From Xiphophorus maculatus (Eukaryota; Chordata; Actinopteri; Cyprinodontiformes; Poeciliidae), in NCBI RefSeq assembly GCF_002775205.1, contig NC_036447.1, forward strand, positions 15,544,501-15,608,500: 64,000 nucleotides of DNA, written 5' to 3'. Every line of letters begins with the position of its first letter. Position 1 is the stretch's first letter. The position numbers and the translations under genes are program-made. The notes under the pieces were generated by a model. It had not been told where the DNA came from. It saw only the letters and a program-made list of their open reading frames with translations, and did no database searches. Of the stretch, positions 11,871 to 24,552 are shown in pieces.

Positions 11871-14800
11871 TCACAGGAAATCCTCTGTAGTAAACAGTCT
11901 CCTGCGCGGTTTGGGTTCAGAGAGGACTGGTGCATTGAGGATCGGTGTGGTTGTAAACTCAATTGTGCATGGCTGGGAGCTGCATGGATCTGCTTCCAGC
12001 TCCAGGATGGTCACATTGTTGGGTGCTGCTGTGCTCAAGATGCTGGCAGGCACAAAAAGTGTCACCTGAGGGCCTCGAGCGGGCCAGTAACGCCCTAAAT
12101 TAAAACCGTTAATCCAGATCTGCCCCTAAGGAAACAAATAAATATTTAGTTTGTACTGCACTTTAGTCAAAGATGCCTAGCAGATACTACATTTGGAGTG
12201 TAAAAGTTTAACTAGTGATATAAACTAAACAATAATAAAACATTTATTATCTGAAACTATTTGTAGAGGGGTAGTGACAGCTCATGTTCTTGTTGCTTAA
12301 ATTAAAAAAAGGTCTACTTTCCCAATTTAATTAAACTCACATGCTGAATATCTATACATGGGTAGGTGACAAAGCTTAAAAGCTAAATGCTTATTTGAGG
12401 GTCACTCACCTTCTTCCAGCCTGGCAGCTTGACATAAGTGTCTTGAGGGAGGTCAGGAATACCATCAGGAATGATGAAGCTTCCATTATAGAAAGCGGGA
12501 AGCGAAAGAGTCGCAGGCTGATCTGGATCTCTTTGTGTGGGAGATTGTTCTCCGAGGAGGCCCTGTCTGACCGCCTCGTCGATGCTAAGACTGTACATGG
12601 TCCAGCCGGTAAGGGGGGTTTGTCCCAGATTAAGATTGGACACCAGTCCCTTTATTGAGAAAACAACAAATGATAAATAAAGGTAACATTTCTAAATCAT
12701 TCTAAATGTTTCAGTATGGATGGCCCATTATGATCCCAGGTTGGTGCAGTGTCTGTGACTTTATGTCAGCCGCAACTTAACGTCTGACAGCACATTAGAC
12801 CTTGAGGCCTCAATAACATATTTCTAAAGCCGAAAAAAAAAAAAAAAACAAACCTTGAAGTCATTGATGTCTTTTCCAAAATTGATTCGGCCCATGTTTT
12901 CCACCAGAATGTCCACCTGACTTCCAGCATTTCCCGTCACATTCACACTCAAGACCTTGTTCCTTTCCAGAACCCCTACTGCCACCTTAGAAAAAAAGTA
13001 TGTTTATATTAGTACAATTATCACAAAAACTTGAGAAAAAAAATTGACATTTTGAAATTGAAAATTGCATTTACTGTTTCTGTCCTGAAGTGCTGTTGAA
13101 TGGAGATAGACTGAATCACTCAGACTATTGTTTGTTATTTTTGATTCCTCATACTTTGTCAATTCATGTACTCAGAGGCAAAATGCACCGAAAAAGCTGG
13201 TCTCTAATGTAACAGGCCAATTAATATACTGCTGTCTCTTTCTGTATTTTTGTTAATTAAGAATGTTGTGCTCTTCATTGAAGTTCTGCATCTACTGTAG
13301 TTCTTTCATAATCATCAGCTACAATTCACAGCTTTTGCACAGAGGATCTGATGATGAATAATGTGACTCACCCCGTCCACTGATACATACGCTCTATCAT
13401 GGACCCCATTCAGAGGTGATGACAGAGGGGTGGGTTGGCTGCAATTAACAGGCAGGGTCGTTCTATACAGAACAAAGCCAAAGTCCTGGAGAGAAAAAAA
13501 AAGACACAGAATATAGGGAGGACAAAAAACTGGAACTACTGTGGTGAGAAAAGACTGGAGGATACCTGATTTAAGTCAATGAACGTCTGAGGATAGGTGC
13601 TTTTAACTGGACCTGAGAATGACAGCGTTTCTACGGCACTTAATACTGTCTGGAGCTGCAGGAGACAAAACAAGCAAGTCAAAGCTAGTTTGGCTCAAAG
13701 TCAGAAAAGATGGTCACAAACCAGAAGCCTGTAAGTGATTGCATCAAACACAGTCATCTGAATGCTTACCTTCTGCATTTTAACAGAACCGTACGCATAC
13801 TTTGGTGTTGCTGGTGGAATCGGTCCCTCCGGTACCTTACTGTACTATTTTAGGAAGACAAAGACATTCACAATGACACAAAGAAAAATATCTAAAACAA
13901 TGCTTAAATATTCAGGTTCATACCATTCTGATAACGTCTCTGATGGCAAAGTATTTCTCTGTGAGATCTCCTGCCTCTGACAGAGGGGCGTCATAGTCAT
14001 AGCTTGTGGGCTGTGCAGCATATGGAGAGTTTGCACCTGAGAGCATTAAAACAAACCATTAGTGTCTCAGGAAAGAGGCAGGAAAGCTGTCCTTTATTCT
14101 TACATCACACTCACCATTCCAGTAGCCAAAGTTTGACCCGCCTATGAACATGTACCTTCAGGGAAGGAATGAAAAAAAAAATTTGACTTTAGATTTTTTT
14201 TTAGAATTATTTACAAAGCTATAACATTATGATCACATTTTAACGATGTAATGATAAACTTTCTTCATAGAAGGTCTGTCTAACAATGACCGACTCGACA
14301 TTTGCAACAACTTCAATAAATCACGTGACATACATGCATACATACGTGTGTGGAAGTTTGTGTTCAAATTGGACCAATTTTTGGTGATTATGTGTTCTGT
14401 TTTGATTGTAATGTGGTACATCTGAATATGCTGTTGACCAAATCTGCGTGTTGTTTGCTACAATTGTGCTAGCCAGAAAACTGCTGATTTTGATCCATTT
14501 AGTTCAAATTTAAGTCTTCTATCAAAGTGTGAAACTTTTCCACTTTTTCCACCAGCTTTTGCAACTGAAAAGCTTCATCAGGAAAATATGTAAAACTGCC
14601 AAACTACTGTTTGCCTGGAACTACAAGCCCAGCCTTTCTTGTCTCTTTTCTTTCTGTAGCACAATGTTCCCAACTGTCTTTGTGAGCTTCAGCATCTCAG
14701 TAACTAAAAACAGATGTGAGGTATGGTCAGTTAGAGTCCACTCAAATAATAACATTTTTTTACTAATGTACAGAAAGTGAAGGCATGAAACCTGACATAT

Positions 14801-17800
14801 AATAGTCAATCTAATGCTGTGTCCTAAAAGTCCTTTGTGAATGAAATACTGCACACACTGACATTGCGATGATATGTGCATCATAATATATGGCGCTGCT
14901 TTGATAAGAATTATCCATCCTTTCAACAATTCTTTTGATTGTTTTTAAATTGAATATATTTGAACAATCATTGGTTGTTTCTTCTATACAATCTCATATT
15001 TTAAGGCTTCAGTTCTTGTAGTAACCAAATTTGACAAGTGGAAAAGTTACACGACTTCTGCCAGCAGGTGGCATAAGCAACATCAGAGTCACAGACTTCT
15101 TGTCTAAACTAATCACTAGTAACTTCTGCTCACTTACAGGTTAACATTTGCTTCCACAGCCAGCATCTGGCTGAGGGACTTGGCCACTACAGCGGACGAC
15201 ACGACAGAGTGACGGGATCCCCAGTGGTCCAGCCATCCAGTGTAAAACTCAGAGTTCACCTGTGAAACAAAGGAACAGGAGTATTTTCACGTTGCCATGT
15301 GGGTAAGACTGTAACAACATGCGGAGGGTAAGATGAGAAGCTCACCAAAGGCCCATAAGGTTCAGCATGTCGCTGTGCTGCAAAGGCAGCAGTTATATTT
15401 GCACCTAGCAGAGAAACGAGGCAAAGAGTAGCAAAGTGTCTTTGTGTAACTTCCTCTTTACTTCTGACTAAGCTAAAATGTAACAATGAGTCAACAGAGG
15501 CACACAAATAAGAAACAAACCTAAATTAAGGAATCTCAGAGGGTACACAATAACACAAACCAGCTTCTATCACATAATTCTATCTGAAAAGTGAGTCATT
15601 CACAGAAAAGGAATATTCACTGTAACATGCAGAGTTGTTAAGCTTACCGGAACCAAAGTCTACGGTGGCATAGAGGCCTTGTATTGAGCCACACTTTAGG
15701 TAATTCACCCCGGCACCATCTGTGGTGAACAGCACCACCTCGTCTCCCAGTTGAGCTCTGAACACTTTGGTTAGGTGACGCATGTAGTTGTAGTCACAGG
15801 CAAAGTAGCTGCCATATTCATTCTCCACCTGTTGATAAAGGTTGTGTGTCAATATTTTTCTTATCTTATGAGACTAAATCTTGTTTGTTTGAATGAATGA
15901 TTTCTAACTCATCACGCGTATTGGCAACCTGGTCAATTAAATCAAAAAGTAAAAACATTCATCATCCATATTTCCAGATCCTCTCCTGGACTCTCTTCAG
16001 CTCATCCGTACAATCTATATGATGGCCTTTGATTAAGGTTAATTATGTGTCTGCTGAACCATTTCTGTTTTTTCTTGGTTTTTAATCAATTACTGCTTAA
16101 GACCCAATGATCATCCATTTTAAATACATCAGTTCAAAATCACATGAACTCAGTAAGGTTCTCTTGTTCTACAATACATTAATGAGCCACACAGATCCTC
16201 CACCATACTTGACAGTGGGACTCATGCTGTTCCACACATGAATCCTCTGTTTCCCACCTAACCAACCTGGATTGATTGTTGTTTTGTTTTTGTTTTTTCA
16301 TAAAAGCTCAGACTAAAGATCAATACATACTCCATAAGGACAAGGAAGTCTGTTTTCTCCCAGAGCTGCAGTAACTAAAGTATGTCATTCTAGTGTTGTG
16401 GTTTGGTAGCTCTTGCATAAACTTATCACTTTCAATAAGCAGTGGCCAAACTATCCATGAGAAACTTCAATAAGTATACATATTAAAAATTCTCCATTGA
16501 TATTTGTTTACCATTTATATGTTTACCAGGGCGGACTAGTGACTTTGAAGTGGGCTGTAAAATGAAAACCAGTCGGGTACGAGCATGACAAACAAATTGA
16601 GACATCCAGGCTCACCTGTACAGTGATGATTGGACCTCCGTTCTGATAGAGGTAAGGCTTCATCATGGGCAACAGCTTCCCCATCCATTTATCCACAGCT
16701 GCAATGTAATCTGGAATAGACACAAATTACAGCATTGTACTTTCATGCTGTAGGATACCGCATGCATTCCTGACTCGATGTGTGTTTGGTGCTTACCAGG
16801 GTCAGATGATCGCAGCACAATGTTTTTCTTTTTGAGAAGCCATGCAGGCAGACCCCCCTAATCGGCAGAATAGCATAAATAATTAGAAACACAGCAAGGA
16901 AAATATTCCCACAACAGGCGCTGAGACTGCCAAGCGTTAGATTTCACACATTGTACACAGTTCATTATACTGTAGGTACACTGCCTTGCAAAAACATCCA
17001 TTTTGCTAAGACTTGTTTTCCTGTATTTGATCACATTACAACATAAAAGCCAGACAATGACTGTAGGGGGAAGTAAACCAACAGAAAACAATAAAACTAA
17101 AGAATTTTAACCACAAAATCCCAGCACTGGTCCAGGTTTTTTTTTTCAGATTTTTTGTTCAAATGGTGACATTCAGATAAAACATGAGACTGCAGGTCTG
17201 AGGTCTGCTCTTCAAACATGTCCTTCTTATGTATACTGTCACAGCAGACTCACACACAGCTGTCTGGGGAGTAAATGCTATTTTCTGACAGTCTTAGAGA
17301 AGGCTTTGCGTCAGAGGACATACTGCACAGAGGACAATGCAAGAGAAACTATGTATTTTAGTGAATCTTGCAAATGTTATCTGGCTAATGTGGAGTGCCA
17401 CATTAACTATGTCATTTTAGCACATGACTCACTAGATTACGGCACTTACTTGAACTCAAAGGAAGCCTTTGAAAAAAATGAGACTAAATGTCTCTTTTCA
17501 ACTCAATTTTTGAAAGCAAACACATTTAAAGACTTGTTTTCCTCACCATGTCCCACTCTCCACATATGTACGGCCCTGGACGAAGGATCACCAACAGACC
17601 GATGTCCTGAGCCAACTTAAGAAAATATTCCACATCTCTGTCTCCGCTGAAATTGTACTGGCCAGGAGTCTCTTCATGGTAGTTCCAGGGAATGTAGCTG
17701 CGAGCATAAATAAGAAAGTATTAATGTTCAACAATTAACTCATAAAGTGTGTTTTATCCCGAATAAATGCAAAATGACGCAAAATCAGAATGAGATTCAA

Positions 17801-19276
17801 TAAAAGAAGAAACCAGCACATTGTTTTCATAAAGTATGAATTTAATATGAATCTAAAATATGCTGTTGAAGTGAAAATTGGTTTTTAAATAAACACAGAG
17901 AATAAATTACTCCATATGATTACTAATAAACATTTACTAAAAATTGTCTTAGATCTTATATGTCGAGGGGTTGCTCAGTTCACCAGATTTATATATTAAA
18001 TTATGTCTTTCACCCAATTAATAAGTAAATAACACATTAAATAAAAATACCTTTCTTTTGAAATAATTCTGTCACATTTGATTCTAGGGAACTTTTATCA
18101 TTTTATTATAAATTCAGCATGCTTCCAAGTTCGGCGAATAATGTGTTCAAACAGAAATCTCCAACTCTGGCTCTCAAGGCCCAATGCCCTGCATGCTTTG
18201 GTTGAGTTTGTGCTCCAGGACTCCTAACTGTAATGACTGCTTTATCTCCTCAGGATGCCATTAAAAGCAGAAAAACCTGTTAACCCCCATTTATTTGATT
18301 CATGTGTGTGGCAGCAGAGAAAAATCTAAAACATGTTATGATATATGATCCTGCTTTTATTGACCAAACTATTTGTTATCCATGATCAAACGTCATTATT
18401 TTAAATTAGAAGACAAACTAAAAGCAACTTTTCATCTGTTAAAAGCAAGTAGTAGTTGTGAATATGATATTGCTTCATAAAACTATGCAATGATAATAAC
18501 TCATTTGTTCAGTGTCTGCAACTTTCTTAGGAGACCACTGATGCAATCACATAATTCCTGATTTTAAATGTGATATGATAGAACAGCACTATATATATAT
18601 TTGTGTGTGTGGAGGAATCATACGTCTGGATGGCGTTCAGTCCTGCCATGTACATCTTTAGCAGCCGGTCTTTCCAGTAGGCCCTGGGGATCCTGTTGTA
18701 GTGGATGCTTCCTGATATGTAACGAAATTGTTCCCCATCCTTACGGAAACAGTTGTTTTCGTAGTCCACGCTGAATGATGGAGCCGTCCCATTCTGCAGG
18801 TCAAAACACCATTATCTGTCATTGAACACTTACACACGGGCGGTACTTCCCATAGAGTTTCAAGTATATAGCCCAGAGAGTCACCTCAGGTGACTGCAGG
18901 AATGTAAAACACCTGACTGTCAACTGATGTCACTTAAAATGTTTTAGTAAATAATGCTGCAGACTTATCAACATGTTCAAAAATATAATCATAAAAAAAA
19001 AACTGAATTAAAGCTTTAGTTAGTCTAGACCCTTATAAATTGCAACACATTATTTACATCTATATTTTTAGCTTAAAATACCCATCAATTATGTAGTTAT
19101 TATGTATTATGATGCCAATAAACCATGAAATCTGCTCATTTCAGTTTAAAATGTTATATAAACTCAAAAGAAAGTTTAAAGACTTTAGGTAGGTGCTCAG
19201 AAATACTCACAGAGTGTCCAAACACCATCAGAAGCAGCAGCAGCAGAAAGACGCTGTTGAATCGGAGCACCGACAT
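11871..19276 (-). CDS. glb1: Lysosomal acid beta-galactosidase
   Basis: GH35 enzyme that removes terminal beta-galactose from GM1 ganglioside, keratan sulfate and glycoproteins in the lysosome. Sixteen coding exons (minus): 19276-19211, 18793-18624, 17697-17547, 16857-16797, 16710-16616, 15828-15648, 15404-15346, 15259-15138, 14155-14115, 14036-13924, 13844-13770, 13655-13566, 13485-13372, 12985-12854, 12649-12410, 12125-11871. They total 1965 nt and 654 aa (human 677, also 16 exons), with all phases compatible. Residues 1-22 form a signal peptide with a Leu run. [14 protein letters not shown] and [14 protein letters not shown] mark the TIM barrel. The proton donor is E185 in VENEYGSY and the nucleophile E265 in [13 protein letters not shown], matching human E188 and E268. 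[20 protein letters not shown] marks the C-terminal beta domain. The tail after about residue 630 is divergent. Head-to-head with ccdc86. Confidence 0.97.
15061..15074 (+). promoter_or_regulatory. CTCF-like motif in glb1 intron 8
   Basis: CCAGCAGGTGGCAT matches the CTCF core CCASYAGRKGGCRS at 13 of 14 positions. A short motif match alone is weak evidence of binding. Confidence 0.3.
16165..16400 (-). mobile_element. Tc1-like transposase relic in glb1 intron 5
   Basis: On the minus strand the sequence around 16190-16225 reads as a Tc1-type [10 protein letters not shown] motif (the family has HPTVKHGGGS). No intact frame remains. It sits between the exons at 15648-15828 and 16616-16710. Confidence 0.5.
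16976..17165 (+). mobile_element. Tc1-like terminal fragment in glb1 intron 3
   Basis: It begins with TACACTGCCTTGCAAAAACA, like the Tc1 left terminus near 1524, and continues with 'TTGATCACATTACAACATAA', as in the other copies in this window. There is no coding remnant. Confidence 0.5.
17701..18623 (-). other. glb1 intron 2 body
   Basis: AT-rich intron of about 926 nt with a short TATATATATA/TGTGTGTG microsatellite close to the donor side (about 18588-18610). No embedded gene seen. Confidence 0.5.
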
Positions 19277-19428
19277 GATGAGTCCCTCTCACAGCTAGTG
19301 CTGTGATGTTGCTATATTAAAACCTCTTAACAGGAGCCACAAACACCAACAAAGTCAGATATCTAGCCAAGGATTTCTCAATGTACTGAGGTGTCAATAA
19401 GCGGCATCACAAGTCGCGGAAGTAAAAA

Positions 19429-19436
19429 TCATGTGA
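19429..19436 (+). promoter_or_regulatory. M-box / CLEAR-like TFEB-MITF site
   Basis: TCATGTGA, the MITF M-box and an accepted variant of the TFEB/TFE3 CLEAR motif, lies about 153 bp upstream of the glb1 start. Lysosomal genes including GLB1 are known CLEAR-network targets; occupancy here is inferred. Confidence 0.45.
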
Positions 19437-19473
19437 CCGCCCGATCCCATGAAACATCTCGGATGCTGTCTGC

Positions 19474-19487
19474 CCAGTAGATGGCAC
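19474..19487 (+). promoter_or_regulatory. CTCF-like core motif
   Basis: CCAGTAGATGGCAC matches CCASYAGRKGGCRS at all 14 positions. A second, weaker match (CCAACAGATGGCGA) starts at 19741. Confidence 0.4.
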
Positions 19488-19830
19488 TGCAGAGTGTTTT
19501 AGTACGGTGTACATTTAGGACATCCTCAGGACTCAAGAAAAAAACCCTCACACATTAGAACAGTGTGTAAGGCTTCAGATGTGAGGCCATAGACAAAAAG
19601 CCACCAGCCCGCTGACTAAACGGCATTAAAATAAAAAGTCTTTGCAAAAACAGCCTTAGACTTATTTTTTATCTTATTTTTGTTCCAATATAAAGTTCTA
19701 GCTATAGACTACGAATGCAACTTGCAGTTCCTCCCTCACACCAACAGATGGCGACAACGCACAGCTGGCTCTACTGTCTTCTACGTCAGAACCGGAAATA
19801 ACGCACCGTACACAAGGCTGGGAGCAGGCA

Positions 19831-19836
19831 CACGTG
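19831..19836 (+). promoter_or_regulatory. Canonical E-box upstream of ccdc86
   Basis: CACGTG lies 51 bp before the ccdc86 start codon. MYC/MAX and USF bind this sequence, and ribosome-biogenesis genes are typical MYC targets. Confidence 0.4.
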
Positions 19837-19887
19837 GGCATCCGAGTTAGTTAAAGTTATGTACTTTTGTCTGTTTTATTAAGAAGT

Positions 19888-21726
19888 ATGCCGAAGAGAG
19901 CGAGGGCCCGGTCGGAGGAAAACAGCTCAGTGGAGGAGCTGGTCGAGGATCCGCCAGCGGAGGGCAGGCGGACACGCAGCGGCCGCACGGTGCGCCCTCC
20001 TGCCGCATTGCTGGGCAGCACAATCCCGGTGAGGACTCCCAGCAGAAGGACCAGGAGGTCCGTCCTCCAGGAGCTGCCACCGCCGGCGGAAGAAGAAGAC
20101 CCCGAAGATACGGAGCAGAAACCAGACAGTCCGACCGTGGAAGAATCCAGTGCCACAAAAATTACAGAACCCGCCGGACCAGCAGAACCCACAGTGCCCT
20201 CAGACCCACCGGCCCAGGCAGCAGTCCTGGAAACGGATAAAGCCGATGATGGAGGAGAACGTCAGCTGTCCACGTCTGCACCAGCAGAAACGGCTCCTGT
20301 AGGCTCGGGTATCATCCCGAAGAAGAAAGCTCACCTGGCTCCCAGTGCCAAACCGATCCCGGCGGTTCCGCTGGGAAAACCAAAGTCAGGAAGAGTGTGG
20401 AAGGACCGAAGCAAGCAGAGGTGGGATCTGTCTTCAACTTGCTGAGTAGAAGCAGACGTTTGATTATCTCTGATTAGAAAAGTTCTTTCTTAACCCGTCT
20501 ACATAAATATACTGATAAAATAATACATCTAGTAGATTTGATAATGGAAACTGTTAATTTATTCACAAATAAACAGTGCAGCCTGCTTTGTCAAAACACC
20601 TAAAAACAATCTGGATTGTTCTTTCAATGTCTGCAGCAATTATTCTTTGAAAACTATTGACTAGTTATACAAACATATCGTTAGTAATGGAAAAACACTC
20701 ACCTGCCTGTTACCCTGATGTTTGCATCCAGGTTCTCTTCGCTGGTCAGAGACAAACCTCTGTGCTCCTCCTGGGAGAAGAAGATGCAGGCCAAGCGTGA
20801 AAAGGACCTGGTCAAGCAGTTCACAGCGAGGCTGAAGGAGGAGAAAGCCCAGAAGAAGGAGGTGATGTGATGCAGAGGTTCTGGAGAAAAGTCATGCTCT
20901 TGCAGTTCTATGTCTTAACAGGCTGTGCTTATTTTTTGTTTTTCAGGAAAAGAGGAAAAGACGAGAGGAAAACCTGAGACGGCGCGCAGAGAATGAACGC
21001 AAAGCCGAGATTGTACAAGTGGTATGTATATAACTCTCCTCACAGTTCCACAGAGATAACCTCTCACCTTTCAGGTTCGATTTGCCCTGCCTTACTGGAG
21101 GATTCTTTTTTCTTCCATCATTTGGAGTTTCTAACATAATTTCTGTTAGACGCGTATTTAGCTCCATTGATCATCACTGTCTTTGTTAAAGAACAGCATG
21201 ACGCTGCCATCACGTTTTGCCATGGGCATAATGAGTTCAATGTTGGTTTTTCTCCGCACAGTACTGTGAACGTAGGCTGAAATGTACACATAGCTTTTTA
21301 AGATGTTCAAAGCTTAGGATATTACTCTAGAACCAAACGCTGCTTTAAACTTCTCCACACCTTGTGTCTGCTGCGTTCCTTGGTCCGTTTATTCGCTCAT
21401 GTTCTCAAGAAAACTCCTGAGGCGTTCACAGAACAGCTGGATTTAAAGCGAGGGAATACAAACGGATGCCACGTTTTATTTGAAAATCTTTGACATGTTT
21501 ATTCTCTGATCATGTAGAGTCAAAAAGGATGGGGAAATATGGGCATGTATAAAACTCCTCGCTCGTTTTTGTTTGACAGATCCGGAACACGGCAAAGATC
21601 AAGAGGATGAAGAAGAAACAGCTGAGGCGCATCGAGAAACGAGACACTCTGCCTCTGCTGCAGAAAACACAGAAGCAGAACAGCACGAGCAAAGTGCAAA
21701 AGAAGGTTCAACAAGATTTAACTTAA
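19888..21726 (+). CDS. ccdc86: Coiled-coil domain-containing protein 86 (cyclon), nucleolar
   Basis: Nucleolar protein with a C-terminal Cgr1 domain; yeast Cgr1 acts in 60S rRNA processing. Exons 19888-20420, 20732-20861, 20947-21021, 21580-21726 total 885 nt and encode 294 aa, with all junctions AG/GT and in phase. The N-terminal 150 residues are low complexity and disordered, with Arg/Ser/Pro/Glu-rich stretches such as RRTRSGRTVRPP. From about residue 165 the conserved Cgr1 region runs GKPKSGRVWKDRSKQRFSS, then a Lys/Glu/Arg-rich coiled coil across exons 2 and 3, then IRNTAKIKRMKKKQLRRIEK and RDTLPLLQK near the end. ATG 19888 is chosen because MPKRARAR is the family-like start and upstream sequence is promoter. 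The GC-rich first exon produces long antisense open frames that are shadows. Confidence 0.95.
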
Positions 21727-21736
21727 GAACTGTGAG

Positions 21737-21742
21737 AATAAA
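21737..21742 (+). promoter_or_regulatory. Polyadenylation signal of ccdc86
   Basis: AATAAA begins 11 nt after the ccdc86 stop codon, implying a very short 3' UTR. Confidence 0.6.
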
Positions 21743-22850
21743 TTACATTTATTCAGAAAATTGTCTACATGCTGTTGCTTGATATCATTCTTCAGATCAA
21801 GTTCTGGCATTATTCTTCATTTGTGCTTCCAAACACAGATCTAAGAGTCACAGTACATAGAAGAGGTCAGGTTTTTACCGGTCAACATAACTGGTTTCAA
21901 TGTACTCAGCTACTTTTTCGAGGTCCACCTTCCTGGTTCCTGAGTGGACCCCCTCTTTGCTCTCAGGATAGTGTTAATTTTGCATGAAAGATTCAGCATA
22001 GTATCAGACATTATGTGATAGGCTGATTCACTACTTGTGTTTCAGAATCAAACAGTTTCACCCAATAATGTTGCTGCTGCATATATACTTATTAAAATAC
22101 TAATGAGCAATTATTAAATCTAAATTTTGCCACACATGTGTGAAAACACTCCATGAAGTGGAGATTTCTGCACATCGGGAAAAAATTGACATTCGGATAT
22201 TTCACATAAACTTTGCTTTCATCTGGCAGACACTGTCTATGACGTCATCTCAAAAATGGGATCATTTAGTAAGAGTTATGATGAAGCATAATAAAGTACT
22301 CGATTTAACCACAAAGGGGCGCTGTTAAATCACATTTTAGTTATTTATGAGCCCAAGTACAAATAAAAATGTTTCTTACTAATCCAGCAGATGTTAGTGA
22401 CGCCAGCGTCCGTCGCTTCACGGATTTGTTTTTTTAAATCTCGCCTTGTTCTTTAAATCAGATCAAACAAGAGTCCACACACTGACAGGATTGGATCATT
22501 TAAGTAAAATAATCTAGATTTAATATTAATGATGAAACTACTTGCGTGACAAATGAAAGTATGATTTATTCAATGTAATCAGTTAATCACGTAACTAATT
22601 TTAAAAAGAAAACCAATTTTTCAGTGTCATTTCTATATCAAAAAATTACAACCTACAAGTCAGACACTATCAATTTACCACCAGGGGGCGGTGTTACATC
22701 AACATTAAAGTAATCTTCAATGACATTTTAACAGTATATTTTTTAAAGGTATGAACAGGCTTCTGTAATTAAAATATAATAATCCCTTTACTAATCTTTT
22801 GACATCAGGATTTAGATCATTAGATTAATTATGTAAGAAAAAAAGCACAA
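21743..22850. other. Convergent intergenic region ccdc86/rnf24
   Basis: No gene seen. It contains two similar short blocks, AAAGGGGCGCTGTTA near 22312 and CAGGGGGCGGTGTTA near 22682, each in an AT-rich setting. They may be diverged copies of one repeat. Confidence 0.4.
22678..22691 (+). promoter_or_regulatory. CTCF-like core motif
   Basis: CCACCAGGGGGCGG matches the CTCF core consensus CCASYAGRKGGCRS at all positions. It lies between the 3' ends of ccdc86 and rnf24. Confidence 0.45.
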
Positions 22851-24552
22851 CTAGACAAAATTCTTTCCAAAACCTGGAAATTTTATTTACAGTTCAAGTC
22901 AGTCACATGCAACATTTTCTTTAAATGAATAAACATGAAATTAGCAAAAAGAAAAAGAAAACTCATTTTAGTTTTTTCCCCAAAAGAGCAATATACAAAA
23001 ATAGAGCTTACAAATACTGTACAGCATATAGTCTCCAAAAATATTCTGCTGCAGAATTCTTAGTTTTACAAACAATGTCTGTGAGACTTCACAAACATAA
23101 TCAGTGTTAAAAAAAAAAAAAAGAGGGAAAAGTGAGGGGAATTCAAGGGAAAAGGTAAAACAGCTTGTTTGGACGAGAGGGAGGAGGAAGTTATTTGTGA
23201 GTTTGTAAGAGCTACAGAGGAATAAATACACAATACAAACAACACAGGTTCACTTCAACAAGGCAGTGATAAGAGATTAAAACCCTAAATGGTCTGGTTG
23301 CTAAAACCAACCATGGAAAACATGAAGAGATTCAAGCAGCAAAGAAAATTTCATTGGGTTTCCTTCTTTTTTTTTTTTTCCTGTCAAAATGAACACTACC
23401 TGCCATAAAACGGTGTCGTGATCAATAACTCCCGTTTCTTCTGTGGTTATCAGTAAATTATTCATGTCTAACGGTGCTCCTGACTGGGTGTCTATTTATA
23501 ACAGCTCAGTCCAAGGCAACGCTGACGTCAGGGATGATTTCAGCGGTGGGAAGACATTTCTTACTGCGCTCTTCAGACCCATTTTTTTTCCCCTCTGTCG
23601 TCACACACGCTCTCTTTAATTCCTAACATTTCATGTCTGGTTGGCACTATCAGGACGGCGAGCGGCAGGAAAACAGGGAGGCTTGTGTGGGGAAAATGTC
23701 TAATAACCAACAACAAAGGTGGACAAATGGCAGCAAGCGCTAGCTGCCGTGGGGTTTAGATGAAGGACTCTAGTGGAAATTCATCCTGTAACAGTAACGC
23801 CTTACACTGAGCAAAGGGTGAGAGAAAATGTTTGCAAAGCAGCATGCATTCACAGTAAACATTTCCTTCTAATGTGAGATCCATAGGCAGATCAGTAAAC
23901 AAAGCTTTAAGACTTGAGTTGTTAGAATGGAAGAGAGCCAGGTTGTATGGATGGCGGTAAAATGGAAGATCTGCTCCCTCATGCTGCAACATTAACAGTC
24001 CCAGCCTCTTCATGTCCAAAACACATCACACACCAAGCTAGAAGAAAGGCATCGCAGTCATTTTGTTCACCACAGATGTAATGAAATACATATTCCTTTG
24101 TTATTGCAACTGTTTTTGTTCAACTAAGGCTAAAATGGGTGCAAAGATTCTCGGTAAATTTTAGTGTTAATTGTTCCGTGTTGAGTTAATGCCAGAGTAT
24201 CGGCCGACATTTTCATCTAGGAAAGGTTCAGTCCTCTGTGTGTTGGCTGACATTCGGCAGAGATGAGACATTCGTCAGAGTAGCAATGCTTTTCTAACTG
24301 AAAGCCAGAAACACTTTATTGGGATCATTGCTTTGTGGCGAGGATGCAAAGAGAAAAACGAAAGGAAAATAGGACTAAGATGGTGTTAAGGACAAATTCA
24401 GTGACTTGTGAGATTGATATTGGCGATTCAGAATGATGACAGGTTTGATTGGGATGTCATGAGATAGATCGACACAAAGTAGAAGACAAGTCTAGAAAAG
24501 TGTGGTATGCATTTATATTCATCCCCCTTTTCTCTGATATCACTAAATAATG

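Larger units (their letters stand above)
19277..19887. promoter_or_regulatory. Bidirectional promoter glb1/ccdc86
   Basis: The two start codons face away from each other and are 611 bp apart. The interval holds ETS-like GGAA cores (GCGGAAGT near 19416, CCGGAAAT near 19792), a CRE-like TACGTCA near 19783, an M-box, a CACGTG E-box and CTCF-like sites. No TATA box is obvious near either start codon. Transcription start sites cannot be placed from sequence alone. Confidence 0.65.

Noticed and set aside
19847..20192. Two long minus-strand open frames (103 and 111 aa) opposite ccdc86 exon 1
   Set aside because: They are antisense shadows of a GC-rich, stop-poor exon. They run across the exon, match no family and start at no sensible promoter.
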